Of a DNA stretch of 64,000 bases, positions 9,205 to 19,838 are shown one piece after another. Within the stretch, counting starts at the first letter, position 1. Every line of letters starts with the position of its first letter. The notes below the pieces were generated by a model. That model did not search any database, was not told the origin of the DNA, and was given only the letters and a program-made list of their open reading frames with translations. A program made the position numbers and the translations under genes. Origin of the DNA: Posidonia oceanica (lineage: Eukaryota; Streptophyta; Magnoliopsida; Alismatales; Posidoniaceae); the NCBI GenBank assembly GCA_037176725.1, contig JAZBRS010000049.1:10806001-10870000 (forward strand). The letters run 5' to 3'.

Positions 9205-11778
9205 TCAGCAACCTCGAGAGGGAGGTACTGGGTCCGCTCCTACACTGCTGATGCTGTCGGTGGGGTTTGCTATCGGCAGTACGGGGAGCACTATGGCTGC
9301 TGGAGCTGCTGATGGTAGTGCAGGGAGCACTGGAGCTACGGATGGCAGTGCAGGGAGCACTGGAGCTGCTGGCGGTAGTGCAGGGAGCACTGGAGCTGCC
9401 AGGGTTGAAAGAGATACAGACCTGGATGGTGCTGCGATCGGGCTTGTTGGTGATGCTATCGTTGCGTCTCCGAGCATCCCTCGAACGAGCTAGGAAAAGT
9501 AGAAGGTGATTGCGCCGATGGGATCGGATTGATCCACCGGGGTGGAGCTGGACTCAGAGAGGACAGGCGTGAGGGAGAAGACCCCCGAGGTTCCGACATT
9601 TTCGTAGCCTACAGACTCAGGAGAGGGAGGGTTGGCTATGCTAAGTTGTGCAAGTGCTGGTGCAAGTGCATGTGCAGGTGCCGGTGTAGGTGCTGCCTCC
9701 TGCACGACAACGTTGAAGATCTTTCGATCGATCAGGCCTTAGACGGCGTCCTGTAAAGTGACGCAGTCATCTGTCGAGTGCCTCGTGGCTCGATGGAAAC
9801 TGCAGAACTGATCTGTGTTATGCCACCACGGAGGAGGATTCGGTGACGGACAGACAGCTGAGAGTCTCAGATGTGACTCAACTTGGGGGAAGATAACACT
9901 CAGTGGTTCGGGCAGAGGGGTGTAATCACACTCGACCCGACGAGGTCGTCTTTGCCCTGGTTGGAGTCCTTACCGAGCGGGTGCGACGTGATGCATGGGC
10001 TCGACAGTGGTAGTGTGTGCAGTGTGTGCAAAACTATGTGCGTAATCTAGCTGAGAAGAGTCTGGCTAACTCACTGCATAGGCAGGCCATGCAAGAGATT
10101 CGACATACGAGACAGCGTGCTGTTCGGAGTAGTCGGGAGTAGGGTCTCTGTTGCGGTTGCCGCCACGGCCATTGTTGCTGTCGTTGTCGTTGATTCGCTC
10201 AGCTATTGCAGCAAGTGAGGGGAAATTCCTACTTTGCATTAAACTTTCCACGCAGGCGCCAGCCCTAATAAGCGATGCAAGCTTAGTGATTGGTTGGAAT
10301 GATAGTAGGGCTCCAGTCGCTGGTTGCGCTCCCTTGACGATCATGTCGATAGACTCCTCATCGGAGGGTTTATCTTTGATCTGGGCGGCTACGGAACGCT
10401 AGTGACCGACATACTCCTCGAATAGCTCTTGGGGCCTCTACTGGATGGCGACAAGATCCTCTCACTTGGGGATCAAGTCGAGGTTGAAAGAATACTACTC
10501 AAGGAAAGCCTGAGAATGATCAGTCCAAGTCTGAACCACGGCCATGTCAAGGGAAGTGAACCACTTGAGCGCGGGACCGGTTAGACACTTCTGAAACAGG
10601 CGGATCAGGAGCCTGTTGTCAGCCTGAAGCTGAGGAAGGTCTCCGTAGTATACCTTCAGATGTGAGATGGGGCAGCCTCTACCATTGTATTTTTCGAATT
10701 CTGGGATACGAAACTTCGCTGGGAGTGTCACCTCTAGAAAGAGACAGAGGTCTCGGAATTGGTAGGACTAGCGGTCCGTGCCTTACACTTGACGAAGTGC
10801 ACTTTCTAGATTTCCCAGCGTGGCGAGGACGGGATCTGAAGTTGCTGCTGGCAATGGTTGTGCAGCAGAGGCAGGGGCAGCGTATGCTGTACAGGTCGCA
10901 CGAAAGCACTCCTCCGGATCCACCATCACGCCACCTGGTGTTGAGGCGTGAGGGCCAGCATACCCGTGCGATTGTGAGTAGTGTTGTGGGATGTATGCAG
11001 GGGTCTGAACCTGATACAAAGGGGTTGGATAGATAGTATGCTGTGCAGTGTAATGAGTAGTGTGAGGGAGCAGCAGCTGTTGCACCGGCACGGTCCCAGG
11101 CAACGGGCTCTGAGGGTGCTGCGCTCCTGCCAATCCAAGAGGCTGGCCACCAAATGATGGAGTAGCATGCAGTGGATAGTGCTGTGTAGATGTAGGAGGC
11201 AGAAAAAGCGCCCGCATCGCCGGAACTGTGAGGAGCTGGGGCGATGTCAAAGGTGGAAGTGCATTGTCGTGAGCCTGCAAAGCTATAGTGGGATGCATCA
11301 GAACCTCAGTGGTCGGACAGGAAGAGTGGGCCGCAGTTGAGTCAAGTGAAGAGCCATGCTTCGCAACCTCTTGTCCTTAGCCAACAGACGTTGTGCCTGC
11401 GAGGCAGGAAACTCGTCGACCGACGGGCCGGGATGTAAAAGGGGTGTCCGCCAAAGGGGGCACAGAAACAAAAGGGTCAATAGGGGGAGACCCTATGCAA
11501 GAGGCAGCCACAGAAGGCTACATTCTCGAGATGGGAAGGCTCTAGGATGGAATAGAAGGCGACGCTCCTGGAGCCTGAGTGGTGGTCACCGTGGTTGACT
11601 CAATGACGAGCTCCAAGTCAACTGGGGTCGACCCTTGTTCCAGATAGAGGGGCTGAGAAGTTTCTTGCACCAGAAGAGGTGAGGAGACAGGGGACGTCAA
11701 AGCAAGGGAAGGAGAGACTGAAGTCGGTATCTCCTCCGACGCCAAAGAGGAAGAGGGCTCGCTGGTATGCTGGGCCAT
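9205..11778 (-). pseudogene. gag: Gag pseudogene of family C
   Basis: One reading frame can be followed from ATG at 11778 (Met-Ala-Gln-His) to about 9205, broken by several stops. The N-terminal half (about 11780-10780) is rich in Pro, Gln, Ser and Thr. The conserved Gag core at 10731-10495 contains FRIPEFEKYNG and GPALKWFTSL. A putative C-x2-H-x4-H-x4-C zinc motif follows near 9820-9750 (FCSFHRATRHSTDDC). The C-terminal part has a Pro-rich repeat APVLPALP encoded by three 30 bp repeats (about 9315-9410). Gag would form the particle shell and bind the RNA. The start was chosen because family B Gag also begins Met-Ala-Gln. No pol follows. It is too broken to be functional. Confidence 0.75.
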
Positions 11779-12869
11779 AACGGACAGCGAGCGAGTGCGA
11801 AAGGGTCTACGGCTGAAGACAGAGACATGAGACCTAAGGCGAGCTATTATTGGAGACGACAGATAGCTCAAAGACAGAGAGGAGGGACGCTCGAGATCCT
11901 GGCTGAGGAGCTTGCACCTACCTGCAGAAAATAGCAAAGGCGTCAGAGGACGGATGCAAAATAAATTATTAGGGGTGGCATGAATGGCACACATGCAAAT
12001 GAATGCCCTATTATGTGCTCTTTCACCATGCATGTCCTGAGTAGGCTGCCTACTCGGACTCACTCATGGGTATGGGTTTATTGACTCCAGGTCAGAGAAA
12101 GTAGGTCCCCATTCTAAATCCTGACCAAAGCTCAGGTAGTGAACGGGTGGTGCGTTTGTGACCTCGACCCTGTCAAAGCATGGGTTGTACCCTCGACTAA
12201 CACCGAAACGACCCCAGACAAGGGGGGACAGACCAACCGACTCGCCTCGTGCCAAAGCAACCGAACGAAAGACCAGGACTGTCCTTCTTAGACTAAGTGG
12301 GTGGACTCAGGGATGAGAAGATGCATGCTTTCTAAAATGATTCAATCATGCGATATGCTTTAGAGTGTTTTACTTGCGTTTTATTTAACTAAGGGGAAAA
12401 TTGCAAGTTTAGCTCTAGTTTTGCTTAAAGTTTAGAAGTTGGCTTTATTGTTGTTTTTAAATTAAGCCAAAGGGGAGCAAACATGTTTCTAATATCCTAA
12501 GCATGGCAAAAGCATGAAGGGGAAAGAAACAGGAAGCCATGGCATGCAAACAATCACGCAACAAGGCAAAAGGCATGTGCATGGCATGTGCAATGTGTTG
12601 TGGACATGATAGTGAAAAGAAAACACTTATCATATCAAAAAGCAGGTATACATGGCATGTGCATGTGTAGTGGCATAGCAACTGTGTAAAATAAAGCATT
12701 TATCACTCAAAAGGCATGTATAATGCGTCAAGCATGTATTTAGGCATGTATAATGCATAAATAAAGTAAGTAAAAGCAATGTAAGTAGTAAAGCAGGCAA
12801 ACAGGCAAGTAGGTAAGGCAAGCACAAGCGAAAAACTATGCAAGCGAAAAGCCGAAACGAAAGCCGGAG
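11779..12869 (-). other. 5' leader of family C between primer site and gag
   Basis: No coding motif is seen. The segment includes a stretch rich in GGCATGT and AGGCATG words (12480-12760). It would form the untranslated leader of the element RNA. Confidence 0.5.
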
Positions 12870-12892
12870 TTCGATCCCCAGCGGAGTCGCCA
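12870..12892 (-). promoter_or_regulatory. tRNA-Arg primer-binding site of family C
   Basis: On the minus strand this reads TGGCGACTCCGCTGGGGATC followed by GAA, complementary to the 3' end of a plant tRNA-Arg ending AGTCGCCA, including part of the T-arm (GTTCGATCCCCAG). It begins 6 bases after the LTR end. Arg-type primer sites are known from Tat/Ogre elements. Confidence 0.85.
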
Positions 12893-12898
12893 CTTTCT

Positions 12899-15129
12899 TG
12901 TGACCGTCCGCCGCTCAGCCACGATGGGTCTCGCACGCTGCCATAGCTCACGCGCGATCATGCCGTGAGAGAGGGGGAAGCCACGGTCAGTAGTGAATCC
13001 GGGGAGAAAACTTGACTCGAAAACACCGAGAAAACACGAAGATAAGACAAAACAGAGTCGCCACCTAGTCTATTATCGGAAAGACGCGGAAAACCGAGGG
13101 AAAGCATAGAAAATATGCAAGTGGATGCGATGCTATGCAAAATAAGATGACTCGTGCCTAGGATATGGGCATAATGGTCATTACAGGCCAAAGAAAGGGT
13201 AAGGACTCCTGTTACGTGTAGGGAATGTGTTAGGCACCCTCGACATGCCTGAGGAATCGGTCTTTCAAGGCTAATCGCTCACATATGCGGGAATTTCGGT
13301 AAATGCTTGCCTTTAACTGTACGCCTGTAGGCGATAGATGCTATGTTACGCTATGAATGCTTTGCTTGCCTAAATGCCATTTGAAAACATGCTAGGCTTA
13401 ATGAAAACATGCCAAATGTGGATGATTAAGGCTAGAATGCCATGATGCAATGATAAAGTAATCAAGAAAGTTAAAACAGAGTTTAATAAGCTAAGTGGAT
13501 GAAAATCCAAAACAGCAAACAAAGGATGGGGCTACTGTCTGGACACCAGGCGCAGTCGCCGGTCAGATGGGCGACAAGATCAGTCGCCGGTTCTCAATGC
13601 GACAAGGCTCGTCGCCTGTCTGAGAGGCAGCGACACATGTCACCGTCGAGAGCAGCGGCTGGACCTTGTGCAGGCTACCAACCAGACGACTTCATCGCCG
13701 GCAAAAAGGCGCTCAAACGATGCAAAACATGAAACCAAATAGGTGGAAATGCAGAAGGCATATCCAGGAACATAATCAAACTAACGTTGCACAGAATGGA
13801 CGCCTGGACCACGAGATGTGGCGGTCCAAAGTCGGCCGGAGGACTGCCGGAAGCAACCCAACAGTCCCAGACAGCGACCTTTGGCGCCCATTTTGGCTAC
13901 ACAAACAGTATTGAAAAAATGAAGTAAACATCCACAGAGCAGCATGGCATATCAGAGAACATGATCATGCAATAAAACTGGAAAAAATGAGCTTGGACGG
14001 CCTCCTCCCTCTCCGTCCCTTTCTCGCCGGAAACAGATGTCTGCCGACCTTGGGGGAGGTCGGCAAGCCACTGGACGTTGCTATGAGGCTCGAGAAGGGC
14101 TGAGGGAAGAAAAGGGAGGTCCGAGGATGCGATGCGGGTGGCTAGGACGTTCTCCAACCGAGCTCAACGGCTCATCGGCCTCACACGGCCGGCGACGCCT
14201 TTCACTGGAGAAGAAAACTAAATACAGTGAACTAGCTAGATAACATGCAATTAAACCATCTAAGAAGCAAGAGTAGGATGCCACGAGGGCAGAGGTCGCG
14301 GCAGCGTTGGAGGGAGCGGCGGTTGCTTGGCGATGTTGGAACGTGCTCGGGGATGTCCGGAGATGCTTCCTGGTGTGCGAGGAGGGAGATTGCGACGTCG
14401 GACGGGCGAAATGGGGTTGCCGCCGGAGTTCGGGAGGTCTGCCGGAGATGGGGAAGACGATGGCGCGGAGGATGCTCCAAGGCTTGGGAAGCCTGTTGGA
14501 GTTTATGTCAACGTCCGGGGATGCTTGTGAATCACTCAGAAGGTGTTTTTAGGCTCTGGTTTGCCCTGGAAGCGGAGGAAATGGCCGACCGTGTGAGGAC
14601 GGGAGTGGGGTGTGTGAGCGAGCAGGTTCCTCTCTGTGTGTGTCCACCTCTGTTGGGTTGTGAGGAAAGAGTGGTTTTTGTTTGGTCAAGGTCGTAGGTG
14701 GTAGGGCATGGGCGAGAGCTCTGGTAGGGGTGGCGCGCACAGTATGGGCGGACGGCATGGGTGTAGGTCGTGGCATGCAGCGGTCTACGCAGGAGAAGGT
14801 TGAACAGGTGAGTCGCCGCACTGTCTGGCGACAACTCAGTCCAGTCGCCGCTGTGAGTGGCGACAGACCGAGTCGCCCCTATGAGTGGCAACAACAAAGT
14901 CTAGTTGCCTGTGTGATTGGCGACTGGACCCTCCTATCTCAACAGGGCTTCTAAATAGGCCTAGTGGGTTTCTAATGGACCTAGGTTTGTCTTTGGGGAG
15001 AAATGTTAGGGTTTTGTGTGATTTTTTTGGGGTTTTGGTCTGGGTTTTGGTGAAAAGTGGGGTTTTAAGTTTCTGAGCTCGATCCCCGAGTGAAATCCGC
15101 CAAATGGCAGTCAAATTGGGGTGTCTACA
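12899..15129 (-). repeat. 5' LTR of family C element (2.2 kb)
   Basis: Plus-strand ends are TGTGACCGTCC (12899) and GGGGTGTCTACA (15129). It contains GTCGCC-N9-GGCGAC palindromes (for example 13555-13575 with perfect stems, and 14903-14925). The part near 12900-13270 is similar to the last ~600 bp of family A LTRs on the opposite strand, including GGTGCCTAACAC and CCGATTCCTCAGG-type sequence, so families A and C share the 3' region of the LTR. Confidence 0.87.
13051..13063 (-). promoter_or_regulatory. Primer-site-like motif inside the family C LTR
   Basis: On the minus strand this is TGGCGACTCTGTT, sharing nine leading bases with the real primer site at 12892. It lies about 150 bp before the LTR end, the same relative place as in the two family A solo LTRs. 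Confidence 0.7.
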
Positions 15130-16309
15130 CTCTCAAATCACTTTTATTCTACAAAACTCTTTATAAAACTCAAAATCAAATTCTAAGCATCAACATAATC
15201 CAAGTACCCTCTCCTGGATCTGGCCTGGCCAATGCTAGGCCAAACCAAACTGGTTGGGCACCCCAAGGGCATCCACTGGCGCCCAGCAGGCGTTGCTTGC
15301 GCCTGAAAAGCGCGCAACCAACCCACGCAGCCAGTCCGCGCACCCAACCCGCACAATAGTAAAAAAGCTCAGATAAAAATTTGACAAACCGCAGCGAACT
15401 CAAAATTCACCCAGTTTGGGAACTCAAATCGGTCTCACCACATGCAACCATAAATTTCACAAGAATATCCAAAACGTAGGTATCTAAGTGCTCTACAATA
15501 TGGAACAAAAATCAAAGAATTTCGATAATCGTAGCTCAAGATATCAAAATCCAAAGCAATAAAGCTCAAATAGGTGAATAGTAACAGCCGCATACAATAT
15601 TCACTGTAAAATTCACCTAAAATCCCCTAAAATGATGAAACTTCTACCAATCATCACAAACATGCCAAACAACATATTTCTACCAATTCCAAGCATAATT
15701 GAAGAGAAAAGGGGTAGGTGTGCACCTCTTGAATGCTCGCAGTGAATGGGTTCCTCAACGTTGACCGGCCACCGCAACCTGTAGCTTTGCTCAACCTCTC
15801 CCTGAGCTCGCACCTCTCCTGGATGACGGCTGGAGTCCACCCCACCACTGGCCCATAGAAAACCCATGCCACAGCACCCACGGCATGAAACCACACCAAC
15901 AGGGAGGAAGATGAAACCTAAAGCTCTGTGAAGTTACACTCTGTAGATATCCTATTTTCACATTTCTGAGAGTTCTTTTAAGAATAAAAACCTTGAGGCA
16001 CCCCAAATCTCGTGCCTAAGCTTTGATAACACATCTTCCAGATGATCCTTCATTTCTTCAAAGCCTTACTTGATCCTACCTTGACTCAGATTGTTGGCTG
16101 TGGCAGAGCTAACTCACTCAGGCTCGTGGCAAGTCTGAGTACCCTGAGTATCCTTTATTTCTGCTCAGATTCGTGGCAGATTTGAGTTAACAGAGATATC
16201 TTTTTGATTTCATAGACTATCTGTAGTTTCCCGACCTTCTATCTTGTTTTCTCTGGCCAAAACCCGGAAGGTAGGGCTGGAAATGACCTGAGCTTGTTAA
16301 TAGCCAACT

Positions 16310-16830
16310 AAAGAGGCGACCAAGTTAGGCGCCTGGTCAAACGGCGATTGATTTAGGCGTCATCCTTATAGGTGACTGATCTAGGCGTCATCGTTATAAG
16401 CGACTAACAGTCGTGGGTTCCATTAACCGCCTCTGACAGTTGTTTTGGCGGTTATTTCCCACGATCCCCTCAACCCTTAGGTGCCAACTCAACCGGCGAG
16501 TAAGCGGTCGTGGAACTGCAGTGATTATCTCCCACAATCCCCTCAACCATTAGGCGCCAACTCAACCGGCGACTAACCGGTTGTGGAACTGCAACGGTTA
16601 TCTCCCACGATCCCTCAACCATTAGGCACCAAATCAATTGACGACTAGTGATCGTGGCCTCCTTTGAACCGCTTTTCCATGGTTATCTCCCATGATCCCT
16701 CAACCGTTAGGCGCAAACTCAACCAGCGACTAACAGTCGTGGCCTCGTTCCCATAGTTTTTCCACGTTTGATTGGGAGGTTGCTAGCCTTAGTCGCCGGT
16801 TGAGGTGGCGACTAACCCTAACTGCCACTT
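16310..16830 (+). repeat. Palindrome array in the LTR U3 region of family B
   Basis: Units of about 100-115 bp contain palindromes with 9-base arms and a 9-base spacer. TTAGTCGCC/GGCGACTAA at 16789-16815 is perfect. TTAGGCGCC/GGCGACTAA at 16550-16576 has one mismatch, and others are more degenerate. Between them lie wider stems TCGTGG...CCCACGA, one enclosing AACCGCC...GGCGGTT. The array is just upstream of the TATA box. Confidence 0.75.
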
Positions 16831-16876
16831 TTCTTCTAGAATTTTCTGAATTCCAACCGTCCTCACCCCTAGAATC

Positions 16877-16884
16877 TATAAATA
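16877..16884 (+). promoter_or_regulatory. TATA box of the family B LTR
   Basis: TATAAATA lies in TCTATAAATAGACCCCC and is kept in the two other family B LTRs on the minus strand (38779-38786 and 46635-46642). Transcription would start roughly 30 bp downstream. Confidence 0.7.
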
Positions 16885-17423
16885 GACCCCCTAGGCCAGT
16901 GGTTTGAGGGTTGAAATTTTGAAAGAGGAATCACCTTGTCACTTTTGAGTCTCCACCTTTAAGAGCTAGAGTCTTCAACCCAGAAGCTCTATCTCCTACC
17001 TTCAGAAAAGGGAAGCCCAATTCCCATCTTCATTCCAGAGATTCCCAGTTAAGCTGGAGCTCCGACCGTGCCTCCTCTCTACTTCATTGCATTCAGCATA
17101 AGGGTGAAAGGGAGTATCTTCCTCCAATCTAATCGTTCATTGCATTTTCTTTTACATTCCTTAGCATAGGACCCATAGCATATGCATGCGGGGAATAACC
17201 CCTGGTTAGTATTTGTTTCTTTTAGTCATGTTGTTTTGTTTACTTCTATTACTAACTACTACACTTGAACTGATCTAGATTTTTTTTCATTTTGTTTTGA
17301 AGGGAAGGAAAGCGCTTATGTAACATGAGGGAGCCGCTAGACGACATCCAGCCGTCGATCTAGTGGTCTGAGGACCCGCATCTTCATAATCTCCCCCAGG
17401 TATCTTGTCTACCCAAAGGTGAG

Positions 17424-17433
17424 TGGCGATCAC
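17424..17433 (+). promoter_or_regulatory. Primer-site-like motif inside the family B LTR
   Basis: TGGCGATCAC is identical to the first ten bases of the family B primer site (45963 to 45944 on the minus strand). It lies 69 bp before the LTR end. The same motif is at 38181-38190 and 46036-46045 in the other two LTRs. Confidence 0.75.
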
Positions 17434-18224
17434 GACAAAAGTTGACGACGTACGTGGAGGCACTGTCATCTTCTTAAACACCCCCCCAATTCCACATCCA
17501 CACACTCACCTTCACGAGCACACCACACAGTGATTGAAGGTTCGTCGGTGGTGAAACCTCCTTGGTGTCGACCGGAGTTCTCCGCTGGGCACGAGAAGCA
17601 CTTGGTCAGAGAAGGTCATCGCTCTCCTCAAGCTCACCACTCTCTCTCTCATTCACTGAAGGAATTGAGAAGGAGAGAAAAACTCAGAGGAAGAAAGGGG
17701 AAGAAAAGAGGAAGGAGAGATCCAATCTTCCCCGGGAAGCCGCCCTCTTATCTTCTTCTACCCCGACAGCTGCCCTCGATAGCCGCCCTGAAGATGCAGG
17801 TGAAAATGGCGATTGCATGGCTGTGGCATGGCTCTCCCAATTATTATTTCTTTAATCAACTTTTTACACAAAAATTGTGCAAAACTCCTTCTCCTTCCCA
17901 CAAGCTGCAAATCTCCCAAACAACTCCCAAAAATTACGCTAGGGAGTAAAAACACCAATCTACTATGATTGCTTCAATGATTAAATACAATTAGAAGCAA
18001 TCAAACTCTAATCCATCAAAACACATTCACACGGAAATTATATCCCCAATTCTAATCTAACAGAAAACTAAATTTTGAACTAACGGGCTGCGTCGGTAAT
18101 GCGCGCCAGAATTCCGCACTATCAACATGCGTCAGTCATCCGCACTAATAATTTGCGCCAAATATTCTTGCTAATTACTTGCGCTAAAATTACCCGCTAG
18201 TTTCAGAAAAATCCGAATATTACA

Positions 18225-18909
18225 GTTAGAAAAGGAAACATAAGAGAATATATCATGACTATGTGAGATATAGCAGGAAAACTGAATGATCTCAACATTA
18301 CCATTTCAGACTCATTTTTAGTCCACTTCATTGCAGACACTACCGCCTGAGTATGACCTTTTTAAGGTCTCCTACAACACACATAAGGATGAATGGTCAA
18401 TAAATGAACTCATGACTAAGTGTGCTCAGGAAGAAGAAAGGCAGGCTATTATTCCATTGGTCAACAAGATGAATGCCGTGAATCTGGCTAGTCATGAATC
18501 AAGGGGCCACGCATTCAAAGGAAAGAAGGTCCAGAAAAACTTTGGAAATAAGCACAAAACTGGTGTGGCCAACAAGCCCATCAATAAGGATAGGTGCTAT
18601 TTCTACAAGAAACCTGGGCATCAAAAGAAGGATTGCGTGAAATACAAGAAAAGGATTGAAAAGAAGAATTCAGGTAATATTATATCTATTGCAAACCATG
18701 AATCAAATTTAACTTCTGTTCCTAGTACTACCTGTTGGATTGACTTGGGTGCCACTGTGCACATTTTAACCACTTTGCAGGGGTTTCTGATAAGATGGCC
18801 TCCAACTGAGTGCGAAAGGTTCGTTATTTCAGGAAAACGGATGCGATCGCACGTAAAGTCAATAGGAGACTACAGAATCACCCTAGAGTTTGGAGAACTG
18901 CTGATTTAA
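18225..18909 (+). pseudogene. gag: Copia gag and protease remnant
   Basis: The start encodes a Gag segment of the UBN2 type (GNIREYIM, then KVSYNTHKDEWS and QEEERQ), with a frame change near 18331. A zinc knuckle follows at about 18594-18635, CYFYKKPGHQKKDC, where the second Cys of C-x2-C is Tyr. The protease motif at about 18733 reads CWIDLGATVHI. The family has Asp-Ser-Gly, so the Ser next to the catalytic Asp is now Leu. Both changes suggest loss of function. The N-terminus of Gag is lost to the LTR insertion. Confidence 0.82.
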
Positions 18910-18987
18910 AGAGACTGTTTTTATATTCTATCTTTCTAGAGAAACTTAATATCTGTAATAAAGTTAGTCAAAGACAATTATAGCACT

Positions 18988-19795
18988 TTGTTTAATGCTT
19001 CTGGAATGTCTTTAATAAAGGGAAATGTTCCCATTGCTACAGCTATTATTGATGGATTATTTAAATTGAATGTCTCTTCTAGTTCTGAATCTGCAGTGTC
19101 TCTAGTATGTACTAATAAGAGGAACAGGGTAAGTGGCACATCAAGTATTTTGTGGCATAGAAGATTGGGACATATATCCCAAAAGAGGGTGGAAAGATTG
19201 GTGAAAGATGGTCTTTTGAGATCATTGGATTTCACTGATTTTGAAACTTGTGTTGATTGTATAAAGTCCAAAACAACCAATACATACAAGAAACATGCCA
19301 CAAAGTGTCAAGCTGCTTTAGATTTGATTCATATAGATGTTTGTGGACCCTTTAGCCCATGTTTTACAGGTCAGAAATACTTTGTTACTTTTATCAATGA
19401 TTATTCTAGGTATATGTATCTTTACTTCATTCATGAAAAATCTGAAGTCCCTCAGGTTTTTAAGGATTTCAAATTAGAAGTAGACAAACAATTAGGAAAA
19501 TCTATCAAGGTAGTCAAATCAGATAGAGATGGCGAGTACTTTGGCAGACACACCGAGATGGGACAGATGTTAGGACCATTTGCACAGTTTCTTAAGGTAA
19601 ATGGCATAATACCTTAGTACACAATGCCAGGCAAACCTAATATGAATGGGGTTGCTGAAAGACAAAACAAAACACTTAAAGAAATGGTTAGGGCTATGAT
19701 GAGTTACTCGACTTTACTATTCTCAATGTGGGGTGAAGCTTTAAAGACAACAGTGCATACTCTAAACAGGGTTCCTACTAATCCGTAGAAAAAAC
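18988..19795 (+). pseudogene. Copia integrase remnant
   Basis: The pre-integrase zinc region is visible (WHRRLGH ... CVDCIKSK, an HHCC arrangement). The catalytic core follows with LIHIDVCGPF and FINDYSRYMYLYF; the first Asp is in HIDVCGP. VVKSDRDGEY carries the second Asp region. The frame stops at 19617 (IIP then TAG where the family has Gln) and resumes with MPGKPNMNGVAERQNKTL, carrying the Glu. It joins new viral DNA to the chromosome in intact elements. A further stop and frame change follow near 19786. Confidence 0.85.
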
Positions 19796-19838
19796 TCCTT
19801 ATGAGTTATGGACCAATAGGAAACCTTGTTTAGGTTAC

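Larger units (their letters stand above)
1..15129 (-). mobile_element. Gag-only Ty3/gypsy (Tat/Ogre-like) element, family C
   Basis: Two copies of the same LTR lie at 1-1162 and 12899-15129, and both end GTCTACA on the plus strand. On the minus strand the order is 5' LTR (15129 to 12899), a tRNA-Arg-type primer site (12892-12870), gag (11778 to about 9205), about 3.5 kb of non-coding DNA once the inserted solo LTR at 3470-7989 is removed, a polypurine tract (1178-1163) and the 3' LTR, cut off by the window edge. No protease, RT, RNase H or integrase motif is visible, so this is a non-autonomous gag-only element. The lineage is inferred from the Arg-type primer site and the long LTR. Its right end lies in a family D LTR (flank CTCTC at 15130-15134); the matching left flank is outside the window. 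Confidence 0.85.
15942..17502 (+). mobile_element. Solo LTR of family B
   Basis: It starts TGTAGATATCCTATTTTC and ends CACATCCACA, flanked by an exact duplication CACTC (15937-15941 and 17503-17507). It matches the two LTRs of the element at 38114-47547 in opposite orientation. It carries a TATA box (16877-16884), an array of palindromes (about 16310-16830) and a primer-site-like motif (17424-17433). It inserted into the family D LTR. Confidence 0.92.
15130..18224 (-). mobile_element. Truncated LTR of family D
   Basis: Read on the minus strand from 18224 (TGTAATATTCGGATTTTTCT), it aligns with the solo LTR at 26089-29187 read on the plus strand. Shared sequence includes the region around 18060-18224, the AATTACAATTAGAAGCAATCA-type segment (about 17970) and the part at 15130-15700 matching 27100-27640. 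It is broken at 15130 by family C and holds a solo LTR at 15942-17502. Its far end would be left of the window. It is inserted in the copia gag region; the target duplication would begin GTTAG (18225-18229) but its partner is out of view. Confidence 0.8.

Noticed and set aside
13051..13063. Self-priming by the internal primer-site-like motif, as in Tf1
   Set aside because: The internal motif is a direct copy of the primer site, not its complement, so the RNA could not fold back on it.
16310..16830. CRISPR-like array
   Set aside because: Units are degenerate palindromes in a plant LTR with no uniform repeat or unique spacers.
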